This document shows, piece after piece, positions 32,200 to 41,420 of a stretch of 42,557 nt of DNA. The position numbers were made by a program, and so were the translations under genes. Numbering within the stretch: position 1 is the stretch's first letter; each line of letters starts with the position of its first letter. The notes under the pieces were generated by a model. It was not told the DNA's origin and ran no database searches. It saw only the letters and a list, made by a program, of their open reading frames with translations. This DNA comes from Myxococcales bacterium (GTDB taxonomy: Bacteria > Myxococcota_A > Polyangia > Polyangiales > JAFGIB01): positions 1 through 42,557 of the forward strand of contig JAPPOR010000919.1 of the NCBI GenBank assembly GCA_028817905.1, written 5' to 3'.

Positions 32200-34215
32200 A
32201 TGGATTGGCTCAAACTTCCTTTTACTCGAACCACCCTGACCGCGCTCGCAGCGCCAACGATGTTGGCCGTGGCTTGCGGGGGCGAAGTCGGAGGTAAACA
32301 CGGAGAACCGGGGCCATCGGGGACCGGCAAGCCAGATCAGGTGAGCGACGCGGGCGACACGCAGCAGGACGCCGCGCCAGACTCAGGCATGAACCGCGAA
32401 GCGGACGCCACCGTGCCCACCTCATCCCCAGGTGACGACACGTACGGCGTGTGTTCACCGGACGAGATCTGCTGGGAGCTGCCCGGGCCCCAGGGCCATA
32501 CCCTGCACGCCGTCCACGCAGTCGCCAGCGACGATGTCTGGGCTGTCGGAGAACTAGGCACGGTGCTGCGCTTCGACGGCACCGGCTTCATCCGCCATCA
32601 AGTAGACAGCCAGGCCAGCCTGCGTGCGGTCCACGCCCACGGGAAGCACGTATGGGTGGTGGGAGACCAGGGGACGGTCCTGCACTTCGATGGCGATGCT
32701 TGGGAGAAACATGACGTCGACGCGATCGTCGACGGCTCCAAGGGAAGTCATACCGGAAACCTGTTCGGGGTATTCGCCGCCAGCAGCGACGCGGTGTGGA
32801 TCGTCGGCCACTCGGGCGTAGCGGGAGCCGTTGGCTTCTACGACGGAGACGCATGGCACGACCAGTCCCTGGGCGCAGACACGAGCCGTGTCCTGCGAGC
32901 GGTCTGGGGCGCCGCCCAGGACGACGTTTGGGCCGTCGGCGATGAGGGCACGGTTCGCCATTACGACGGCACCGGGTGGCTACGCCCGACGAGCCCTACG
33001 GGTGAGAGTCTACATGCGGTCCACGGGGCCGCCGTCAACGAAGTCTGGATGGTAGGGGACGAAGGCACCGCCATACGCTGGGACGGTCAGAGGTTGGCCA
33101 AAGCGCCCGATGGCATCCACGGCCAGTTCCGCGCGGTGGTCGTCGACGGGATGCCGACCGAAACGACCGCATCCGATGATGGACCTGGCGGCGGGGGCGA
33201 CGCGGCGGTCGGGCCACCGGCCCGCGTATGGGTGTTCGGAAGCGAAGGCCGCATCTTCCGCTACAACGACGTGGGCTGGACCGCGTTCGCGAGCGGGGAT
33301 CGGCGCAGCATTCTGGGTGCAACCGGCTTGGCCGAAAGTGAACTGATGGCCGTCGGCGAAGGCGGACTCACGCAGCTGTACCGTGCCGAGGAGCGCGCCA
33401 CCCTATCCTACGGCTCGGACCGAAGCTTCCTCTCGCTCTTCGGGATGCCCAGTGGCGAGCTCTGGAACGTGGGCGATGAGGTCCTGCGCGCTCGGGACAA
33501 CGGATGGTACGTAGTCGAAAGCGCCCGCAGCCGGTCGCTGTTCGCTGCGTGGGGTGACGCAGATGGGGTGTGGGCCGTCGGCACGGCTGGAACCGTACTC
33601 CGTTTCCGCGACGGGGAGGTCGAGGACCTGTCACCGCCCGGTCTCGCCGGTGCCTGGCTCCGGTCTGTCTGGGGGGCGGGTGGTACGGTCTGGGTCGTGG
33701 GGCACGCGGGTGTCGCGGCCCGGCGAAACCAAGCCGGAGACTGGATCGAGATGGAGGTCGCGGCCGGAACGGACCTGATGGACGTCTGGGGGCTGGCCGA
33801 CGACGACATGTGGATCGTGGGGGACGGCGCGACCGCCCTGCACTGGAATGGTGGCAGCTGGTTGGCTCTACCGATTGGCGATGCGATTGGGGCGGAGGCA
33901 AGCCTACGCTCCATCTGGGGCCCGGCGCCCGACAACGTGTGGGCCGTCGGAAGCTTGGGCACAATCGCCCACTGGAACGGTGCCGTATGGGAGGACCAAT
34001 CGATCGAGGGCACGTTTACGCTCAACGACGTTTGGGGCCCTTCTAAAGACGAGATCTACGCGGTCGGAACCGGCGGAACGGTTCTACGCTTCGACGGCGA
34101 GCGCTGGACGCCCCTCGCGAGCGGGACCGACCGAGCACTGCAAGCCGTCGGCCCGGGGCCCGATGGCCGCGTCCGCGTAGCGGGGCTCGACGGCACGGTA
34201 TTGGTGGTCCGCTAG
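32200..34215 (+). CDS. Beta-propeller-type lipoprotein with repeated 'VWAVGxxGTVLRFDG' blades
   Basis: MDWLKLPFTRTTLTALAAPTMLAVACGGE (lipobox-like); repeated DDVWAVGELGTVLRFDG, KHVWVVGDQGTVLHFDG, DDVWAVGDEGTVRHYDG, DNVWAVGSLGTIAHWNG. ATG at 32200 lies 5 bp after the previous stop; the longer track start overlaps the upstream gene. Confidence 0.87.
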   Translation: MDWLKLPFTRTTLTALAAPTMLAVACGGEVGGKHGEPGPSGTGKPDQVSDAGDTQQDAAPDSGMNREADATVPTSSPGDDTYGVCSPDEICWELPGPQGHTLHAVHAVASDDVWAVGELGTVLRFDGTGFIRHQVDSQASLRAVHAHGKHVWVVGDQGTVLHFDGDAWEKHDVDAIVDGSKGSHTGNLFGVFAASSDAVWIVGHSGVAGAVGFYDGDAWHDQSLGADTSRVLRAVWGAAQDDVWAVGDEGTVRHYDGTGWLRPTSPTGESLHAVHGAAVNEVWMVGDEGTAIRWDGQRLAKAPDGIHGQFRAVVVDGMPTETTASDDGPGGGGDAAVGPPARVWVFGSEGRIFRYNDVGWTAFASGDRRSILGATGLAESELMAVGEGGLTQLYRAEERATLSYGSDRSFLSLFGMPSGELWNVGDEVLRARDNGWYVVESARSRSLFAAWGDADGVWAVGTAGTVLRFRDGEVEDLSPPGLAGAWLRSVWGAGGTVWVVGHAGVAARRNQAGDWIEMEVAAGTDLMDVWGLADDDMWIVGDGATALHWNGGSWLALPIGDAIGAEASLRSIWGPAPDNVWAVGSLGTIAHWNGAVWEDQSIEGTFTLNDVWGPSKDEIYAVGTGGTVLRFDGERWTPLASGTDRALQAVGPGPDGRVRVAGLDGTVLVVR

Positions 34216-34248
34216 CGACCTGGCAGGGCACAACATTCGAGGCTACGC

Positions 34249-35658
34249 TTGTCGGCGCGATTCGCGCGAAAGCGGGGTACCGTGAGCTCCTCGTCCAGCA
34301 AGCAAGCACCCGCACCCGCCAGCACAGTCCTGAGCTGGGAGCACAGCTCCCTTTCGCATCTGCTCTCACTGGCATGGCCGATCGTCGTCTCGATGATCTC
34401 GTACAGCACGATGACGCTCGTGGACACGCTGTTCGTGGGCCGGATTGGCCCGCACGCTCTGGCCGGGGTCGGGCTCGGCGGGATCTACGGCTTCATCCTG
34501 ATCTGCTTTCCGATGGGCCTGCTGGGCGCCGTGAAGATCCTGGTCTCCCAGGCTGTGGGCGCCGGACGCCCGCACCGCGTAGCGGCGTTCCTAGGCGCCG
34601 GCATCTGGCTCGGTCTGGGGTTCGGTGTCGTGGTGGTGGCGCTGGGGTTCGCGATGACCCTCATCTTTCCCCTCTTCAGCGCAACCGTGGAAAGTGGCCA
34701 GGCAGCATCTCAATACCTGGCGGTCCGCATTCTAGGAGCTCCGGCATATTTCGTCCGTACGGCCGTCGAACAGGCACGCATCGGCCTGGGAGATTCCCGC
34801 TCGCCAATGCACGTAGCGGTAGTCGCCAATCTGAGCAATGTACTGTTCGACTACCTGTTCATCATCGAACTCGACCAGGGGGTGCAAGGAGCCGGAGCGG
34901 CCACCGCCCTGTCGAACCTGGTGGGCATGGTGCTGATGCTGGGGCTGCAACGCCGGGAAGGCTTCGGCCTGCGCGTCGCGTGCTGGAAGGATGCCCGGGC
35001 CGTCCTGCGCTTGGGGATTCCCAGCGGAGCGCAGTTCGGGCTGGAGGTGGGCGGTTACGCAGCGATGGTCAGCATCGTCACGTACATCTCTGAACCCGAC
35101 GCGGCTGCCAATCAGATTGCGATTCAGGTGCTGCACTTCGGCTTCCTGCCCGCCATGGCCCTGGGAGACGCAGCGTCGGTCATGGCCGGGCAGGCCGTGG
35201 GCGCGGGCAGACGGGACCTGGTGCAGCAGGTCGCCGCGAGATCGCTCATCCCCACCATCCTGTACGCCGCCCTATGCAGCGCCGTATTCCTGTTGGGCGG
35301 TCGGCAGATCGCCGCCGCCTTCACCAACGACGCAAGGCTGATCGACCTGACCGTGCGCCTGCTGGTGCTGGCCGCGATCTTTCAGCTCGCCGACGGCGTC
35401 AATATCGTGGCCCGCTGCGTGCTGCGGGGCACCGGCGACGTGCGCTTCGTTGCATGGGCGGGGATCGCGTTGACGTGGGCCCTCACACCCCCGCTCACCT
35501 GGTTTCTTGGCCACGATCTAGGTCTGGGGGCCGTCGGTGGCTGGCTCGGCCTGACCGCGGAGGTGTTCATCGGCGCAGCCGCCTTTTGGCTGCGCCTGCG
35601 CAGCAACCGTTGGTACAGCGCAGCCGATCGCTCGGTCGCGGAGCTCCACGCTGGCTAG
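34249..35658 (+). CDS. MATE-family efflux transporter
   Basis: LSLAWPIVVSMISYSTMTLVDTLFVGRIGPHALAGVGLGG...LVSQAVGAGRPHRV...GIPSGAQFGLEVGGYAAMV...GQAVGAGRRDLV; twelve-TM-like hydrophobic pattern. Confidence 0.92.
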   Translation: MSARFARKRGTVSSSSSKQAPAPASTVLSWEHSSLSHLLSLAWPIVVSMISYSTMTLVDTLFVGRIGPHALAGVGLGGIYGFILICFPMGLLGAVKILVSQAVGAGRPHRVAAFLGAGIWLGLGFGVVVVALGFAMTLIFPLFSATVESGQAASQYLAVRILGAPAYFVRTAVEQARIGLGDSRSPMHVAVVANLSNVLFDYLFIIELDQGVQGAGAATALSNLVGMVLMLGLQRREGFGLRVACWKDARAVLRLGIPSGAQFGLEVGGYAAMVSIVTYISEPDAAANQIAIQVLHFGFLPAMALGDAASVMAGQAVGAGRRDLVQQVAARSLIPTILYAALCSAVFLLGGRQIAAAFTNDARLIDLTVRLLVLAAIFQLADGVNIVARCVLRGTGDVRFVAWAGIALTWALTPPLTWFLGHDLGLGAVGGWLGLTAEVFIGAAAFWLRLRSNRWYSAADRSVAELHAG

Positions 35659-35661
35659 CCC

Positions 35662-35685
35662 GGGAAAGGGCACCCGCCCTTTCCC
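35662..35685 (+). terminator. Hairpin just after the MATE gene
   Basis: GGGAAAGGGC-ACCC-GCCCTTTCCC, 3 nt after the stop codon; no strong U-tract. Confidence 0.5.
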
Positions 35686-36090
35686 CGTCGCGGCGAAGTC
35701 TCCCTATGGACACCCGCCCGTCGCCCTTTCCGCGGGTCGCACCGCTTCGCTCCGGGTGCAGACCGCAACCTCGAAAAGGGCAGTTTCGGGATGGACAGTG
35801 ACCCTACCGAGCGGTTCGTGTCGCGGGCGCGTGAGCGTAGAGGTGGTCGGGTCGTGGTCGTCTTCGCCTTGCCCCTCGGGCGGTCGACAACAGAGCGGCT
35901 CGAGAGTCCACCAGCCCAACAGCCCTTCGAGCCATCACGATTCCCAAGCGAACACGACTACGACTACGACCATGAGCACGAGCACGACCATCCCGGCGGG
36001 CGATGCTCCCGGAATCGTCAACACTTCGGCTGCCTCCCCGGCAGAGCCGGCAGAGCCGGCAGAACCGGGGGATCTCCCGCGGCACACTAG

Positions 36091-36441
36091 CTACCCGTCG
36101 GTGCTCAGGAAGACCTCGTGGACCAGGAGTTTGCTTGCACCGGCAAACATCTCCTTGGGAGGGCGGTTCCTGTGGGCCTCCGCGAAAGCTTCGCTGTTCG
36201 TCCATGCTTCGAAGTCGGCCATGCTGCGCCACCAGGTCTTGACCTCGTAGAAGCCCTGCTCCTCAGGATCGTCCACGAAACGTCCAGCTTCGTGGTCGAA
36301 TCTCATCGGTCGCGGTCGGTGGACCTCATTGCGCACGAATCCGGGCGCCTGATCCACCAGATGCACGCGGTTTCTGAAACGGTCCTCGAAATCGGCCTCG
36401 TATCCCTCGGAAACGGGAATGCGATTGGTCACCACGATCAT
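36091..36441 (-). CDS. Antibiotic biosynthesis monooxygenase (ABM) domain / HmoA-like heme-degrading monooxygenase-like protein
   Basis: MIVVTNRIPVSEGYEADFEDRFRNRVHLVDQAPGFVRNEVHRP...FYEVKTWWRSMADFEAWTNSEAFAEAHRN; RBS GGAGGCAAACTCATG. The track start 36525 is longer. Confidence 0.87.
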   Translation of the reverse strand: MIVVTNRIPVSEGYEADFEDRFRNRVHLVDQAPGFVRNEVHRPRPMRFDHEAGRFVDDPEEQGFYEVKTWWRSMADFEAWTNSEAFAEAHRNRPPKEMFAGASKLLVHEVFLSTDG

Positions 36442-36519
36442 GAGTTTGCCTCCTGTCTGTTCGCGGGTCTGCCACGGGAAAGGGGACGATGCACATCCCC
36501 GTATAGTATAAGGTTGGCG

Positions 36520-37776
36520 ATGCAAGCCCGCCTTTCGGCTGTGGGCCTAGGAGCCGGTCTAGCCCTGATCACCCTTGGTCTCACGGTCGGCCTTGCCCGG
36601 GTCTACCACCTGGAGCAGAACGAGGTCGAGCACCAGGGACCCCTACGTCCACTGGCCGATCACCAAAAGGCGCCCGGCAGCACGAAGCTTAGCGCCCGCT
36701 TGACGAAGCTCGAGCTCCAGGCGGGAACCCAGGCCGTCTTTGAGATCTGCAGCGCGGACGGCCTTCGGGAACGATGGCAGGATGCGCTCGGCTTCGCAGT
36801 ATTCCAGTTGGAACCCATGCGCCTGATGCTGCGGGTGGAACTCGACGCCGCCCACCTCGAGATGGTGCGGCGCAACGAGCACGGCGGCTGCCTGCAGCTC
36901 GGCTCCGGCCGGGTCGAGGAGCCCGGTCGCTACAGCGTCGACGCAGTGTGGCCAGAGCGCCCGCCAGAGGAGGCACTGACGCGCGTGCCGATCCGGGCGA
37001 GGGTACTCGCGCGGCAGCCGCTTTCGGGCTTCGACCACTGGCCGGTCGCCGCGATCGCGCTAGGTGGTCTGGCATTGCTGGCCCTGGGTTGGAGCCAGCA
37101 CCCCCGCGCCGAAGGGCGCAGCACGAGTGAGACCGGATCGAAGGCAGATGCACCCGGGGTTCGGTGGCGGGACCCCCGACCGCCGTACCTCTGGATCGGA
37201 GCGGCCCTGCTCGCAGTGGTCGGGGTGGCGCAGCTGCCCCTGTGGGGTCCCACCCTGGGCCTATCCAAGGGTCTCTTGATCGCGCTTCTGCAGGTAGCCG
37301 TCGTGATCATGTGGAAGGTCAAGCGGGGTACGCTGCCGCTGTCGCGACCCCGTCACCCAAGGCTCACGCTGGTCGCCGCTTGTTGCGCCTGCCCGCTGCT
37401 GGTCGCCAATGCCCGCTGGGCGCTTCGCTTCATCCCGAGTTCCGGACAAGCGCCGATCGAAACGTTTATTTCGTGGCCGAGCGGCATGTTGGCCTTTGCG
37501 CTGCTCGGCGCGCTGCTCCCACTGGTTGAGGAGCTCTTCTTTCGTGGGTTTCTTCTCGGAGCATTGCTAACCCTGGGTACGTGGCCGGCAGCAGCGCTAT
37601 CGCTCCTCTTCTTCTGGGCCCTCCACCTGCAGCAGAGCTGGGGCAACTGGGGAGCCCTGTGGGCGATCTTGGCTACCGGCGTGGTGGCCACGGGACTGCG
37701 TCTGGCCTCCGGATCGGTCCTCCCGGGAGCCCTGGCCCACATGCTCTACAACCTGGTACTTTCCCTGCGCCTCTAG
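36520..37776 (+). CDS. CPBP-family intramembrane metalloprotease
   Basis: C-terminal PLVEELFFRGFLLGALL, FFWALHLQ, LPGALAHMLYNLVLSL. Start at 36520 (MQARLSAVGLGAGLALITLGL) avoids overlap with the minus ABM gene. Confidence 0.83.
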   Translation: MQARLSAVGLGAGLALITLGLTVGLARVYHLEQNEVEHQGPLRPLADHQKAPGSTKLSARLTKLELQAGTQAVFEICSADGLRERWQDALGFAVFQLEPMRLMLRVELDAAHLEMVRRNEHGGCLQLGSGRVEEPGRYSVDAVWPERPPEEALTRVPIRARVLARQPLSGFDHWPVAAIALGGLALLALGWSQHPRAEGRSTSETGSKADAPGVRWRDPRPPYLWIGAALLAVVGVAQLPLWGPTLGLSKGLLIALLQVAVVIMWKVKRGTLPLSRPRHPRLTLVAACCACPLLVANARWALRFIPSSGQAPIETFISWPSGMLAFALLGALLPLVEELFFRGFLLGALLTLGTWPAAALSLLFFWALHLQQSWGNWGALWAILATGVVATGLRLASGSVLPGALAHMLYNLVLSLRL

Positions 37777-37912
37777 GCTGAAGCTTCCCGAAGGGAAGCT
37801 CCAGGTCAGCCCCTTTGGTCCACGGACAAGAGCCACGCGGCCCTCTCCCTCCGCCGGCAAAAAGCCGGCCGGGGCCCCCTCTCCCGCGGGTCGCGTGCGC
37901 TAGCGCACGGGT
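37777..37912 (+). repeat. Structured intergenic element, copy A, directly 3' of the CPBP gene
   Basis: Contains CTTCCCGAAGGGAAG, CCACGCGGCCCTCTC, GCCGGCAAAAAGCCGGC, GGGGCCCCCTCTCCCGCGGGTCGCGTGC and palindrome GTGCGCTAGCGCAC; matches the minus-strand copy at 41287..41420. Confidence 0.7.
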
Positions 37913-38031
37913 CGGGCTCCGGGTCCCCGTTTGTCTTGGCCGTCACGCCCAACGCGACTCCCGACCGTGCCAAGCCGCACCGTGCGGCAAACCGGCTTTC
38001 TCACTCGCGCAAGAAATGATAACTAGCCTGC

Positions 38032-38472
38032 ATGTCGACACTCAAGGAATTGCTGGGGACGGACAAGCGCTCGGTCGTCATTGCGGACTCCCTTCGTGTC
38101 CTGGATGCCGAAGTCGCGGACAAGGGCGGGCTCGGCGGCATGGCGGTCAAGACCGCATACAAGATCGTCAAGGGGGTTAGCCCGGACTTCCTCGAGAAGG
38201 TCGTCGATGTGCTGTTCGACGACTTCATGGATGCCCTCGACCCCATCTATCAGGAGGCGGTTTCCGCCGGAACGAGCCCAAGAGCGCAGCTGGTCCAGAA
38301 CACCAATCGCGTGGCGGACGCCCTGCTCAGCATCACGGATCGGCGAGCGCAGACTGCAAAGAATGCTGTCGTGAAGAAGTCGTATGAGAAGCTGCGCGGC
38401 AGTGCCAAGAAGCACGTCGAGGCGGCCGTACCCCGCCTGGGCGAGCTGCTCGAACGTCACGTGGGCAGCTAA
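38032..38472 (+). CDS. DUF6918-like small protein
   Basis: MSTLKELLGTDKRSVVIADSLRVLDAEVADKGGLGGMAVKTAYKIVKGVSPDFLEKVVDVLFDDFMDALDPIYQEA; pattern recalled for this family, not searched. Confidence 0.7.
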   Translation: MSTLKELLGTDKRSVVIADSLRVLDAEVADKGGLGGMAVKTAYKIVKGVSPDFLEKVVDVLFDDFMDALDPIYQEAVSAGTSPRAQLVQNTNRVADALLSITDRRAQTAKNAVVKKSYEKLRGSAKKHVEAAVPRLGELLERHVGS

Positions 38473-38556
38473 GCCGCACCCGCAAGCCCTGCGAATCGAC
38501 GCAGAACCACACGGCAAGCGCCCAAGAACCGTCGCACATAGCTCGGCCCTGACCGA

Positions 38557-41286
38557 ATGGCACCCAGAACCCGAAAACAAGCGGTCCAGGTAGAGGGCAG
38601 CGACAGGGCAAGCCGCCACCGTTTGGCTACGCCGCGGGGCAGCACGGCCGCCAGGAGGACCCAATACGGTCCAGGCTACCGCCTTCCCCGAACGGTGCTA
38701 CCAGTCAGCTACCGCCTCCACGTGCATGTGGACCCGGAGCGCTCCAGGGTGTTTTCAGGAACCGTCGAAGTGGACGTGCACATCTCGAGCGCTTGCGAAG
38801 AGATCGTCTTGCACGCAGTAGACCTGGACATCGACAAGGCGACGGTCGGTGCCCTAGGGGAGCGCGGCGAGCCCGTACGCGCGCGCACGCGCCTACGGAG
38901 CGAAACCCTTCATCTGCGGCGCCTCAAGGGGCCCTTCGCCCAGGGGGACCTCACCCTATCCATGAGCTTTCGCGGCCACCTACGCGACGATTTGCGGGGG
39001 CTGTACCTGGCCTCGACGAATGGCCAGCGCTTCGCAGTCACTCAGCTCGAGGCCGCTGACGCCCGCCGGTTCTTCCCGTGTTTCGACGAACCCGCATTCA
39101 AGGCCACTTTCAGCCTCAACGTGACGACGGGCGCCGATCACACGGTGGTGAGTAACAGCCCCGTGGCCTCGTGCGACAAGTACACCGAAGACCAGAATAC
39201 CCATCGCTTCCAGCCTACCCCCAAGCTATCGACCTACCTGCTTGCCCTGGCGGTCGGTCCCCTTGAGGGATCGCGAGTGCGGCGTTGCGGAGAGATTCCC
39301 ATCCGCGTCTTCTACGCCCGCGGCGCCTCCGGTCTCGCACGCTTCGCGCTCGAAACCGCCGCCGCGTCCCTGACCAGGCTGCAACGATACTTTGGAATCC
39401 CCTACCCCTACGAAAAGCTCGACCTGGTGGCGGTGCCGGACTTTGAGATCGGTGCGATGGAAAACGCCGGGGCCGTGTTCTTTCGCGAAACGCTGTTGCT
39501 CCTAGATGAGCGCAGCGCTTCCCTGCCCGAGAGAAAGCGGGCGGCCGAGGTCATCTGCCACGAACTCGCACACATGTGGTTCGGAAATCTGGTCACGATG
39601 GCATGGTGGGATGACCTGTGGCTCAACGAAGCGTTCGCAACCTGGATCGCGTTCGCGGTCGTGGACGCCTGGCAGCCCGGGTGGCGAATGTGGAATGACT
39701 TCGCCCACGGTCGCAATGCAGCCCTTGAGCTCGACGCGCTCGCCAGTACTCACGCGATCTACACGACCGTCAAAACTCCCGATGAAGCGACCGAAAACTT
39801 CGATCTCATCACCTACGAAAAGGGCGCCGCGGTGGTGCGTATGCTCGAGCACTACCTGGGGAAGAGCTGCTTTCGCCAGGGGGTGAGGAGCTACCTTCGC
39901 GAACACCGGGAAGGCAACGCGGTCGCCGCGGACCTGTGGAGACACCTGCAAGCGGCGGCGGGACAGCGTGGCATCGACAGGCTCGTGCGCAGCTGGATCG
40001 AGCAGCCGGGTTTCCCGCTACTGTCGATGACCCGCAAGAATGGCCCCCACGGGGCACACCTGGAGCTCACCCAAACACGCTACCGTGCGGGCGGACCACC
40101 ACGGGGCGCGAAGGCCGGAACAACGGACGCGAAGTGGTTGCTCCCGTGGACTGGACGGTCCGTTCGGGGAACGCTCAGAGCCGACGGGCACGGGCGGAAC
40201 AGGCGGGAAATCAGGCATCTGCTCAGCCGACGGCGTGAGTCCCTGGACCTCTCCGGGCTGCGCGTCGGGCGACACCCAATCCTCGGCAACGCCGACCAGG
40301 CGGGATGCTACCGCGTTGCCTACGATAGCGAAACGCTGGCCGCCCTGGCCGGGCGTCTGCCTTCGCTGCTGGTGAGCGAACGGCTAGGTTTGGTGTCGGA
40401 TGGCTGGGCCCTGTTGCACGCCGGCTACCTTGGTTTGTCTGACTACTTTCCTCTCCTGCGCGCCTTTCGCACGGACACGGACCCGGACGTGCTTTCGGCC
40501 GTGATGCTTAGCCTGGAGCGCATTGCAGCAGCGGCGCCCACCGAGCAACAACATGCCTGCAGGCAACTCGTTCGGACAGACTACGCCGAACGCCTGCACA
40601 AGGAGATGCTCGCGCGGCCTGATGGCGACGAGCAAGCCGTGCTCCACGCCGTCCTCTTCGAGTTGATCGGCAAGGTGGGGGAAGACCCGGCGGTCAAGAC
40701 GTGGGCCGCGGAGCTTTGCGACCGCTACCTGAGCGATCGTCGCACCCTTAACGGAAACCTCGCGGCCCCCGTGGTCGCAGTGGCCGCCATCGACGGCGAC
40801 GCCTCCCTGCTGTCGCGCTATCGCGAGGCCGCCCGCAACGACCGCACCCCGCAACAGCGTCGCCGGGTGCGGATGGCGCTGGCCGATTTCCGCGACAAGA
40901 AGCTCGCGGCCCAGGTGCAGCGGCTGTGCCTGGAACCCGAGATCCCCACCCAGGACGTGGCCCTGGTGCTGGCACGTCAACTGGAAAACCCCGCCGTGGG
41001 AGCCTCCACCTGGGCGTTTATCAAGCGCCGCTTTGCCGCGCTGGAAAAGCGACTCACGCCGATGCTCACGGGTCGCTTGATTGCGGCAACCACGGCACTG
41101 GGGCCCGAGCACCAGCAGGACGTTCTCGCGTTCCTCAAAGCCCACCCCCTACCGACCGCCCAACGGGCGGCCCGCCAAACAATCGAGCGCTTGCGTCTCG
41201 AAAAGGCGTTTCGCCGCCGCCTCGCGCGGCAGCTGCCCGATGCGGTAGCCCTAGCGCAGCAATCCGCTGACGACAGTGACCCCTAG
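38557..41286 (+). CDS. M1-family (puromycin-sensitive/ERAP-like) zinc aminopeptidase
   Basis: IGAMENAGAVFFRE exopeptidase motif and HELAHMWFGNLVTMAWWDDLWLNEAFATW zinc motif HExxH-18-E. Confidence 0.95.
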   Translation: MAPRTRKQAVQVEGSDRASRHRLATPRGSTAARRTQYGPGYRLPRTVLPVSYRLHVHVDPERSRVFSGTVEVDVHISSACEEIVLHAVDLDIDKATVGALGERGEPVRARTRLRSETLHLRRLKGPFAQGDLTLSMSFRGHLRDDLRGLYLASTNGQRFAVTQLEAADARRFFPCFDEPAFKATFSLNVTTGADHTVVSNSPVASCDKYTEDQNTHRFQPTPKLSTYLLALAVGPLEGSRVRRCGEIPIRVFYARGASGLARFALETAAASLTRLQRYFGIPYPYEKLDLVAVPDFEIGAMENAGAVFFRETLLLLDERSASLPERKRAAEVICHELAHMWFGNLVTMAWWDDLWLNEAFATWIAFAVVDAWQPGWRMWNDFAHGRNAALELDALASTHAIYTTVKTPDEATENFDLITYEKGAAVVRMLEHYLGKSCFRQGVRSYLREHREGNAVAADLWRHLQAAAGQRGIDRLVRSWIEQPGFPLLSMTRKNGPHGAHLELTQTRYRAGGPPRGAKAGTTDAKWLLPWTGRSVRGTLRADGHGRNRREIRHLLSRRRESLDLSGLRVGRHPILGNADQAGCYRVAYDSETLAALAGRLPSLLVSERLGLVSDGWALLHAGYLGLSDYFPLLRAFRTDTDPDVLSAVMLSLERIAAAAPTEQQHACRQLVRTDYAERLHKEMLARPDGDEQAVLHAVLFELIGKVGEDPAVKTWAAELCDRYLSDRRTLNGNLAAPVVAVAAIDGDASLLSRYREAARNDRTPQQRRRVRMALADFRDKKLAAQVQRLCLEPEIPTQDVALVLARQLENPAVGASTWAFIKRRFAALEKRLTPMLTGRLIAATTALGPEHQQDVLAFLKAHPLPTAQRAARQTIERLRLEKAFRRRLARQLPDAVALAQQSADDSDP

Positions 41287-41420
41287 AGAACCAGCACGCG
41301 ACCCGCGGAGAGGGGGCCCCCGACGGCTTCCGCCGGTTGAGGCGAGAGGGCCGCGTGGCCCTCTCCGTCCACAAAAGAGACTGGCCTGGGGCTTCCCCGA
41401 TGGGAAGGTTCAGGTCAGCG
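41287..41420 (-). repeat. Structured intergenic element, copy B (inverted relative to copy A), directly 3' of the macro-domain-like gene
   Basis: Reverse complement: ACCTTCCCATCGGGGAAGCCCCAGGCCAG...GAGGGCCACGCGGCCCTCTC...CCGGCGGAAGCCG...GGGGCCCCCTCTCCGCGGGTCGCGTGC, colinear with copy A. Confidence 0.7.

Noticed and set aside
36118-36519. N-terminal extension of the CPBP ORF
   Set aside because: Overlaps the well-supported ABM gene on the minus strand; a natural membrane-protein start exists at 36520.
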